33,783 nt of DNA, from contig JADGQO010000049.1 of assembly GCA_017881725.1 (NCBI GenBank), positions 1 through 33,783 of the forward strand, written 5' to 3'. The stretch's first letter is position 1. Each line of letters begins with the position of its first letter. The notes under the pieces were generated by a model. The model was not told where the DNA came from, ran no database searches, and was given only the letters and a program-made list of their open reading frames with translations. Below are positions 17,085-23,690 of this stretch, piece after piece. A program made the translations under genes and the position numbers. Source of the DNA: Fibrobacteria bacterium. Its GTDB lineage: Bacteria; Fibrobacterota; Fibrobacteria; UBA11236.

Positions 17085-20000
17085 CTACCAGAGGTCCCAA
17101 AATTTATAATGGTAGCTTACACCCACTTGCTTGCGTACCTGGGTGTTTTGTTCCGCGCCGACCTTTTCCTCGGGACGCGACTCGGCCGACGCCTCCAGGG
17201 TGACACGATCCCGCACGCGCTTACGCCAAGTAGAATCCGTCGCCACGCGGTCAAGCGGAGGCTTCCATTGCAAAGAGACTTTATCCTCCCACGGATTCGG
17301 CAATTTTTTTTCGGGGTGGTACCCCGCTTTGGCGCGGACGCTGACGCCCCATTTTTCCTTGCTTTCCAACTCCAACGCGATGGGCTCCGAACCGGCGGTG
17401 TCGCTGGACACTACCGAACCGATGCCGGTGACTTGGGTGGATTTGATCCACCCTTGCGAAAAACTGTTTCCCATGCTGCTCAATTTTTCATTGAGCGTGG
17501 GCTCCAAAAAATTCACCACGGCCTCGCCATAATTCCCGCCGCCCGCACCGGCGATGTATTGATCGGAATAGCATCCCCGGCTGACCGAATTGATCAGCGC
17601 CGCCGGCTCTATGGCTTCCCCAGTATTCGACCCGCAATCGGTATCGTACGTGAACCCCATCTCATCCAGCCGTCCGGCCAACTTGATGTAAACATTGCAA
17701 GTTCGTTTGGTATCCGGCTTGCAATCCGCGCGAAGTTTTTTCCTGCCCTCGACCGCGAGCCGCCCCTCTTCGGCCGTGGCGTTCTGCCATTTCAAGTCAA
17801 AGTCGGTGATATCGTAGGACTGGTTGGTTTGCCCCAGCTCGCCGGACAAAGCGGAAAATTCCCCGGTCAACAAGGTGTAGGGGTAGGTTCCGCGCACGGC
17901 CAAATCGCCCGTCAAATTCATCCGCAGAATATCCGTTTCGATGCGATTGGCCGTCCCGGCGGTTTCCAAATTGATTTGCACGTCAATGGGTTTCACTCGT
18001 TTTTTTCGTTTATCCGTCTTCACGGTGCGCAAAATTTTCTCGATGTCGCGGAACCCGATTTTATGCTTGAAGAGGAAGTCCTTCACCCGGCCCTTGATCC
18101 TGAGCCGGGGATTCCGGGACCCGATTCCCTCCCCGACAAGCGGGGCCACGCCCGCTTTGGCGGGTTGGGGCGGCTGAAAATAATCCGCCTCGAGATCCAA
18201 GACATTGCCCTTCAGCGTCACGGGCGGCCGGAGGGAATAGAATTCCGAACTGGAAATGTTCGCGTGGGCCGAAAGTCCGGCCGTATCGATTTTCAACGAG
18301 GCCGATGCATCCCGGAAAATCAATTTTTGAATACCTGGAAACCGCAGCGAGAGGTTGCTGCCGTTTAATCTGACGTTCACCTTGGGTGAGCCGGTGAAAT
18401 CGCAAACGGCTTCGCCGGTCAGGGATGTGCCGCCCGCGTTCCGGGCCTGGATGTCAGGGATGATCAATTTCCCACCGTGCAGCGAGACCGTGCCGGAAAA
18501 AACCTGCGTATCGAGCCCCGGAATGCTGTACCGACCGCCAAATGCTCCTGAGTCGACCGCCAGTTTCTGGATGAAATCATTCGCGAAGGGGGCAGATACC
18601 CGCCCCGTCAACCTGACGTCCTTGATCTCGCCGGCCTGTCCCGGTAAAACGGCCCGACCGGACAGGGTGAAATTCCCTTCCACTTTCCGGAACCCCGGGG
18701 AATTTCCGGCGAAGGCAAAGCGTAGTCCATCATCAGAAGCGGCTTCGGCGTTCAACAAGGGGGAGCCGCCCAACAATCCGCTGACCCTCACGGACACAGT
18801 GTCGTTGAGCCATGGAAACCCCGCCGCAGCCGTCGTACGCAACGCGATTTCGATATCATCGCCTTTCCCGTTCACATTCAAATGTGTAATGCCCAATTGC
18901 TTTTTGAGCGGAGTCAACTCCAGGTGATCCATGGAGAAGCGCCCGCGGAAGCCGGCCGAATCGGTGAAGCTCAGGCTGCCGTCCAATATTCCCCGTTCAA
19001 CCGGATATTTGGGGCCTAAAAATTCTGCCAGTTCCGCCGCGTCGAATTGTTCGGTAAAAAATGACACGCTTTGGACATCGTTCCGTCCCATGGGCCACAA
19101 GGCGTAGAAATGCTTGCCATGCAGGCGAACCGCGCCGGACAGCCGGACTCGGGATTTCCCATAAGCTAAATCGGCGGACTCCAGTCGCATCCTCGTCGAG
19201 TCCCAATCCGCCTTTCCGTCCAGGCTCAACGCCTTTCCGTCGTATATGAATCGCGTTCGCAAGGCCGTCGCTCCGATGTGCCGGGGCACATCCCACCGGA
19301 AATCTCCCGCAACGGTGGGATGCAAGGTCAGGATTCGCCCCAAGCGGGGATATGGGGCCTTGTCGAGGACCAGGTCGATGGCTTTCGCGTTCATCTGCCT
19401 TGGGTTCGGCATGTTAAACCGCCCTTCCCCGAAGCGCGGGTTTTTCACCGCAAACTCAAGCGAGGCTTCACGGGAATTATTCCCGTGCTTTTCCCATTCC
19501 ACCTTGCCGGCGCCTTCCCAACGCACGCCGTGTGACCATAAATGCGCTTCATGCAAATAATATCCGTGCACATAACGAACCGTCTGGTTGGCGTAACCGG
19601 AATCGCACTCCGCGCCAAAGGCCTTCGGATTGCGCACCCAGGCCTGTACGGAAACTGCGGTGTTATTGAATTGACCGAGCACGCGCCCCTCGGAAAAATG
19701 GACGTTGGTGTCCGTCCAGGCATGCGCCCAGCTTTCCCGCGGTCCGATGCGTCCGTTGAAATCGCATTTCCATGGGGACCGCCCGCCCGCCAAGCCGCGC
19801 GGAATCAAGGCGCCTGGGGCCACGACGCGCGCCCGTGGCCAAGGGAGGGAGTCCGTCCGGATGGCGCGCAAATGGATCAAGGAACTGTCGCGTGTCCGGA
19901 CATCCGCCTCGGCGACCCAACCCGGAAGGATGCGCAGCTTCCTGATTTCCACCTCCGCGGGAAGAATTTTCCCTCCCAGGCCCATGTGCAAATTCCGGCT

Positions 20001-21140
20001 GTAACCCGAAAAGGTTCCCGAAATATTCGCCAACCATCGCGACCATGCGCCCGAAGAAAACGCTTCCTCCGAAATTCCCATCCCGCGCGCCGAAGGAGCG
20101 CCTAAGGATTTTTTTTTCTTGTCGGCGATGGACGGATTCGCCGCCGCCTTTAACGGGAAGGAAAAATTCGGGAGAGCATATTGTCCCTGCAAATACAGGC
20201 TCTCCCCCGAATCTCCCTGGGCCTTGGCTATGATGCGGCCGAGGTAATCTTCCACGGTCAAGTTGAGGTCCACATGCTCGGCACCGAATAAAAAGAAGGG
20301 CGGGGTGGTCGCCTGAAAGGTAGTCCGCATGCTAACCTGCGAATCCAGCGCTAAGGAAAATTTTCCCCGCAGCAATCGAAAATCCGGAGCCTTTTTCGCG
20401 CGGAAAAAATTCGCATAATCCTTTAGGGACGCGCAGTTAAAATCCAAGGAGTCACGTCCTCCGCGCAGATCCGTTTTTGTATGCGCGCCCTCCAAATGGA
20501 CAAAGTCGCCATTCTGCCGGTCAACGCGGATTTGGTAGCGCAACGATTTCCCAAACCAGCGCGCGCCCACGAATAATTTCGCTGGTAACGCAACTTTTTC
20601 TCCGCCAGGGGCTCCGGAAAACTCCAATCCCGACGCGGAAACGATAATCCCCTTGGGTCCATCGGAACGGATTTCCGGATTAACCAGGGAAATTTCCTGG
20701 GAGTCGGGTGTGGATACGCGAACCGCGACGCCATGGAACCTGAACGGCACCAGGATTCGCGGACCCGGAAAAGTCGGAACCCAATCATTTTTCCTGGTCG
20801 ACCTGCCGGCGGAATCGTCCGACAAGGAAACGCTTACGACATCGGTTTCCAAATCGATGCTGGGTCGCAAGCTGGCCAGGGATTGCCAAAAAATGAGGTT
20901 GAGATTCAGCCCCCCGGTAGACAATGAAAACGCCTGATCGGAAATCAGCAGGGAATCGACGTGGAAATCCAAATCCCAGGACAAGTGCGGATGAACCATC
21001 CGAACGCGGGTGTCACCAACCTTCATTTCGTTCTGCAGATGCCTGTGAAACCAAATTCGCCCACCAATCAAAACGGCTGGAATCAGGATGATGGGCGTTA
21101 GAACCAAAGCCCAAAGGAAAAATCGCGCCAACCTAGGCAT
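17085..21140 (-). CDS. tamB: TamB-like translocation and assembly module protein (AsmA-like superfamily)
   Basis: The 1351-residue product starts with one inner-membrane anchor (MPRLARFFLWALVLTPIILIPAVLIGG). A very long beta-rich periplasmic region typical of AsmA-like proteins follows. Its C-terminal third has the TamB (DUF490) pattern: DLAVRGTYPYTLLTGEFSALSGELGQTNQSYDITDFDLKW, then the segment IKLAGRLDEMGFTYDTDCGSN, and a C terminus ending in FWDLW. Proteins of this class bridge the two membranes and are proposed to carry lipids or support outer-membrane assembly together with TamA. GGAG lies five bases before the ATG at 21140. It is the first gene of a two-gene unit with tamA downstream. 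No frameshift is seen over its full length. Confidence 0.88.
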   Translation of the reverse strand: MPRLARFFLWALVLTPIILIPAVLIGGRIWFHRHLQNEMKVGDTRVRMVHPHLSWDLDFHVDSLLISDQAFSLSTGGLNLNLIFWQSLASLRPSIDLETDVVSVSLSDDSAGRSTRKNDWVPTFPGPRILVPFRFHGVAVRVSTPDSQEISLVNPEIRSDGPKGIIVSASGLEFSGAPGGEKVALPAKLFVGARWFGKSLRYQIRVDRQNGDFVHLEGAHTKTDLRGGRDSLDFNCASLKDYANFFRAKKAPDFRLLRGKFSLALDSQVSMRTTFQATTPPFFLFGAEHVDLNLTVEDYLGRIIAKAQGDSGESLYLQGQYALPNFSFPLKAAANPSIADKKKKSLGAPSARGMGISEEAFSSGAWSRWLANISGTFSGYSRNLHMGLGGKILPAEVEIRKLRILPGWVAEADVRTRDSSLIHLRAIRTDSLPWPRARVVAPGALIPRGLAGGRSPWKCDFNGRIGPRESWAHAWTDTNVHFSEGRVLGQFNNTAVSVQAWVRNPKAFGAECDSGYANQTVRYVHGYYLHEAHLWSHGVRWEGAGKVEWEKHGNNSREASLEFAVKNPRFGEGRFNMPNPRQMNAKAIDLVLDKAPYPRLGRILTLHPTVAGDFRWDVPRHIGATALRTRFIYDGKALSLDGKADWDSTRMRLESADLAYGKSRVRLSGAVRLHGKHFYALWPMGRNDVQSVSFFTEQFDAAELAEFLGPKYPVERGILDGSLSFTDSAGFRGRFSMDHLELTPLKKQLGITHLNVNGKGDDIEIALRTTAAAGFPWLNDTVSVRVSGLLGGSPLLNAEAASDDGLRFAFAGNSPGFRKVEGNFTLSGRAVLPGQAGEIKDVRLTGRVSAPFANDFIQKLAVDSGAFGGRYSIPGLDTQVFSGTVSLHGGKLIIPDIQARNAGGTSLTGEAVCDFTGSPKVNVRLNGSNLSLRFPGIQKLIFRDASASLKIDTAGLSAHANISSSEFYSLRPPVTLKGNVLDLEADYFQPPQPAKAGVAPLVGEGIGSRNPRLRIKGRVKDFLFKHKIGFRDIEKILRTVKTDKRKKRVKPIDVQINLETAGTANRIETDILRMNLTGDLAVRGTYPYTLLTGEFSALSGELGQTNQSYDITDFDLKWQNATAEEGRLAVEGRKKLRADCKPDTKRTCNVYIKLAGRLDEMGFTYDTDCGSNTGEAIEPAALINSVSRGCYSDQYIAGAGGGNYGEAVVNFLEPTLNEKLSSMGNSFSQGWIKSTQVTGIGSVVSSDTAGSEPIALELESKEKWGVSVRAKAGYHPEKKLPNPWEDKVSLQWKPPLDRVATDSTWRKRVRDRVTLEASAESRPEEKVGAEQNTQVRKQVGVSYHYKFWDLW

Positions 21141-21286
21141 CCGGCTCCGGAGAGGGCTGCCGCAACTTGATGCTTGACCGGGGTTTACGCATGTTTCATT
21201 ACGTTTACTGGGAAAAGTCCATATTCAAATTACAAATTGCCGTGAAGTTGTATTTGCCGAATCGTCCCAAAATCGCTTCTGGAACC

Positions 21287-21316
21287 CTGACTTTCCCGCT
21301 ACTCGAATGATATAAT
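21287..21316 (+). promoter_or_regulatory. Predicted extended -10 promoter before the FlhB-like gene
   Basis: A perfect -10 box TATAAT (21311-21316) is preceded by TGA, giving an extended -10 element. CTGACT (21287-21292), 18 bases upstream, matches 4/6 of the -35 box. Transcription would start near 21323, leaving a leader of about 20 bases before the ATG at 21345. It probably drives the FlhB-like gene and perhaps the partner-switching genes after it. Confidence 0.65.
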
Positions 21317-21344
21317 CAGACCGCAACCCGAAACGCGAACGAGT

Positions 21345-21626
21345 ATGGAATTTCATCAAAAGTTGAAATTGGCCGTGGCGTTGAAGTACCAGCTCAACGA
21401 AGACGTCGCCCCGCTCGTAGTCGCGTCCGGTCGCGGCGCCCTGGCCCAAGCCTTGGTGAAGAAGGCCCTGGACCTGGACATCCCCATCCATCCGGACGGC
21501 GAGCTGGCGGAATTGCTGAGCGACGTCGAGGTGGGATCGTCGATTCCGGAAGAGCTTTATGAAGTGGTGGCGCAAATCATGGCCATGATATATCGGATGG
21601 ACAAGGCCCTGGAACGCAAACTCTGA
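21345..21626 (+). CDS. Stand-alone FlhB C-terminal-domain protein (FlhX/YlqH-like)
   Basis: The 93-residue product matches only the cytoplasmic C-terminal domain of FlhB/EscU proteins: LAVALKYQLNEDVAPLVVASGRG, ALVKKALDLDIPIHPDGELAELL, then VGSSIPEELYEVVAQIMAMIY. The membrane part is absent, and so is the self-cleaving NPTH motif, which marks it as the free-standing relative rather than the export-gate protein itself. Such proteins are cytoplasmic and in some bacteria can partly replace the FlhB C-terminal domain. No other flagellar or type III secretion gene is visible here. A predicted extended -10 promoter lies just upstream, but the ribosome binding site is weak. Confidence 0.9.
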   Translation: MEFHQKLKLAVALKYQLNEDVAPLVVASGRGALAQALVKKALDLDIPIHPDGELAELLSDVEVGSSIPEELYEVVAQIMAMIYRMDKALERKL

Positions 21627-21708
21627 ATGATTCGGGCAGGAAATACATGTTTGTAAAAAACCCGAGAGGTGTTAACTTATACGTCTCCGGAAACGAGAGG
21701 GGAATTGC

Positions 21709-22200
21709 TTGGAAAGCCCAGAGAAGGACGCAGTGACCTATTCGGTACATCTTCCCAGCGATTTGGAATATATCCCTCCCTTACGCCAATTCATTGCGGA
21801 AGTGGCGCGCGTCGAAGGTTATTCCAAAAAATTCTGCTTTCGCACCGAAATCATCGTCGATGAGTTGGTGACCAACGGCATTTTACATGGCTCCCAAGAT
21901 GTACCCAGCGACATCATCCTCTCGGCGAAATTCGAGTCCGGACAGATGCACTTGTCCGTGCAGGATCAAGGGGGCACGCGGCAAAACCTGGAAAATCTAA
22001 AGCGCGCCGTATACAGCCCGAAACCGCCGTCCAGCGACAAAAAGAAAGGCCGCGGCCTGGTCATCGTCCAGATGCTCAGCAGCGAATTGAAAATCGATTT
22101 AGGCGAAAACGGGAATACCCAGGTCCACGTAATCAAGACCAAGGACCCGGAAGACTCCCTGGGCCAACGTGAAAAGCTCCTCTACGAAAGCGACATTTGA
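21709..22200 (+). CDS. Anti-sigma-factor-type serine kinase (RsbW/SpoIIAB-like ATPase)
   Basis: The 163-residue cytoplasmic product starts at TTG 21709, with AGGGGA seven bases upstream; a GTG at 21733 is a less likely start. The GHKL ATPase motifs are visible: N-box DELVTNGILHG (Glu52, Asn56), G1 box QDQGG (Asp86) and G2 box KGRGL (113-117). Proteins of this type bind and phosphorylate STAS antagonists and sequester a sigma factor or another target. The G1 and N boxes are intact, so ATP binding is expected. Only six bases separate it from the STAS-kinase fusion gene. No sigma factor or PP2C phosphatase gene is present nearby, so its target is unknown. Confidence 0.88.
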   Translation: MESPEKDAVTYSVHLPSDLEYIPPLRQFIAEVARVEGYSKKFCFRTEIIVDELVTNGILHGSQDVPSDIILSAKFESGQMHLSVQDQGGTRQNLENLKRAVYSPKPPSSDKKKGRGLVIVQMLSSELKIDLGENGNTQVHVIKTKDPEDSLGQREKLLYESDI

Positions 22201-22206
22201 GGCACT

Positions 22207-22986
22207 ATGCGGATTAGCCAGCAGATTTCCGGCCAAGACGAGCGCATCATGCTGTTGCATTTCGAAGGCGATTTGAACGCCACCGATTGCGACGCCACGA
22301 GTAAAATTTTCCAGGAAATCATCGACTCCCAGAAATTTTTCATCATCGCCCTCATGGAGAACGTGACCTTCGTCTCCTCGCCCTTTCTCGGGGAACTGAT
22401 GGGCTGCAAGCTGCGCCTGGTGGAGCGCGGCGGCAATATGGTCATCGTCGGCCTAAATTATGATTTGCGCGAGCGGCTCATCCAAATGGGCGCCGACAAG
22501 ATTTTTCAATTCTATCCGGACACGCATACGGCTTACAACCATTACCATTGGGAATACACCCAGACCGCCCAAACCGTGCAAATCACGCTGCCGCCCAAAT
22601 TGCGCTCCGTGCCGGCGGTGCGGCGATTCATCTCGGGCATCGCGCGCCAAAAGGGCTATTCCTCCCGCGACGCGTTCCGCATTGAAACCATCGTGGATGA
22701 AATCGCCAACAACGCCATCGAGCATGGCGACAATTCGCAACCGGCAATCAACGTCGAACTCCGCATCGACCGGAAGAAGTTCGAGCTCCTGGTACGCAAT
22801 AAGACCTTGATGGACAAGGCCAACCAGCTCCAATACGTCATTGATTCGAACCAAGAGCCCACCCAGGGTTCCGATCAGCGGGGCCGGGGCCTGGCGCTGG
22901 TGAAACTAATCAGCAATTCGATTAACGTTTCCATCGACAAGGCGGGAACCGAAGTCAAAATCACGAAAATGCGGGAGGACAGCTAA
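22207..22986 (+). CDS. STAS domain fused to an anti-sigma-type ATPase domain, with degenerate motifs
   Basis: The 259-residue product joins two domains that are normally partners in separate proteins. Residues 1-110 are a STAS fold (MLLHFEGDLNATDCDATSKIF...NVTFVSSPFLGEL). Residues about 120-255 are a GHKL ATPase fold with N-box DEIANNAIEHG (Asn168/169) and G2 box RGRGLAL. Two features look degenerate. The phosphoacceptor position that follows FVSS aligns with Pro59, where SpoIIAA-type proteins have Ser or Thr. In the ATPase half, the G1 box Asp-x-Gly-x-Gly is replaced by LLVRNKTLMD. The protein may therefore act as a scaffold or decoy rather than an active kinase and substrate. It sits six bases after the kinase gene and three before the STAS gene. 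Confidence 0.87.
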   Translation: MRISQQISGQDERIMLLHFEGDLNATDCDATSKIFQEIIDSQKFFIIALMENVTFVSSPFLGELMGCKLRLVERGGNMVIVGLNYDLRERLIQMGADKIFQFYPDTHTAYNHYHWEYTQTAQTVQITLPPKLRSVPAVRRFISGIARQKGYSSRDAFRIETIVDEIANNAIEHGDNSQPAINVELRIDRKKFELLVRNKTLMDKANQLQYVIDSNQEPTQGSDQRGRGLALVKLISNSINVSIDKAGTEVKITKMREDS

Positions 22987-22989
22987 TCC

Positions 22990-23355
22990 ATGGACACCCA
23001 AATCGAACTCCAGATCTCGGAGCTGGAAAACGTATCCCATGGTAAGCTTATCAAGTTCATGGGGGACTTGGACGCCACCAATGTGGAATCCACTTTGGAT
23101 CAAGTGACCAAGTTGATCAAGGAAGGCTTCGTGCAAATCGTCGCGGACTTCCGTAATTTGCGCTATGTCAACAGCACGGGCTTGGGAATCCTTCTCCACT
23201 TCAGCAAAACGGCCAAGGAAAAAAACGGCTGCTTTAAAATCGCCAACGTGAACGATAACGTGTACGAAATCATCGAGATCATCGGAGCGAATACCTTGCT
23301 CGACATCTACGACAGTGTAGAAGAGGCGATCGCCTCGTTGGCCCCGCGGAGATAG
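22990..23355 (+). CDS. STAS-domain anti-anti-sigma factor (SpoIIAA/RsbV-like)
   Basis: The 121-residue product is a single STAS domain: LIKFMGDLDATNVESTLDQV, then VADFRNLRYVNSTGLGILLHFSKTAKEKNG. Thr63, in the NSTGLG motif, aligns with the serine that is phosphorylated in SpoIIAA-type proteins, so it looks phosphorylatable. In the usual scheme the unphosphorylated form binds the kinase and frees its target. The gene starts three bases after the stop of the STAS-kinase fusion and ends the partner-switching run. It is likely cotranscribed with both upstream genes. Confidence 0.92.
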   Translation: MDTQIELQISELENVSHGKLIKFMGDLDATNVESTLDQVTKLIKEGFVQIVADFRNLRYVNSTGLGILLHFSKTAKEKNGCFKIANVNDNVYEIIEIIGANTLLDIYDSVEEAIASLAPRR

Positions 23356-23690
23356 GGGACAAGGAAGGGAATAGGGGTTAGGGGCTAGGGTAAAACCAGG
23401 CGACTTTGACCCGTAGGTCCAGAAACACATTTCCTCTGCGTGCCTCATCATCAACCCGTTTAACCCCCAACCAACACTCCGCCCATATTTCTAACCCCTA
23501 ATCCCTAACCGCTCCCACAGTACAGGCCGCTGCGCCCGCTCCCACGGCACAGACCCCAGCGGACCCTCCCGCAGGCACCGCCCCCACCGCCGTCTTCGTG
23601 GTCTCTTCGTCCTTAGGGTTTTCCCAAGTCGTTTTTACTAAATTATTGCCGTTTTCAAGACTATCCCTTTTTCGACAACAAAGGATTCCT
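23356..23690 (+). other. Intergenic stretch with G-rich run, inverted repeat and an Ala/Pro/Thr-coding remnant
   Basis: No gene is supported in this 335-base gap. Just after the STAS gene four G-tracts occur at 23367-23369, 23374-23377, 23381-23384 and 23388-23390, separated by 3-4 bases, which fits a G-quadruplex pattern. TAGGGGTTAG (23372-23381) is the exact reverse complement of CTAACCCCTA (23491-23500), 109 bases further on. From 23502 the frame is open into the next gene and would encode an Ala/Pro/Thr-rich run, but a lipoprotein signal begins at 23691, so this is not counted as coding. No clear promoter was found. Confidence 0.55.

Noticed and set aside
17109..18368. 419-codon plus-strand open frame
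   Set aside because: It is antisense to tamB and has no recognisable domain.
23502..23690. Open frame in phase with the PPIase gene encoding an Ala/Pro/Thr-rich run
   Set aside because: A lipoprotein signal with a good ribosome binding site begins at 23691, so upstream translation is unlikely; it could be a gene remnant but there is no homology to support it.
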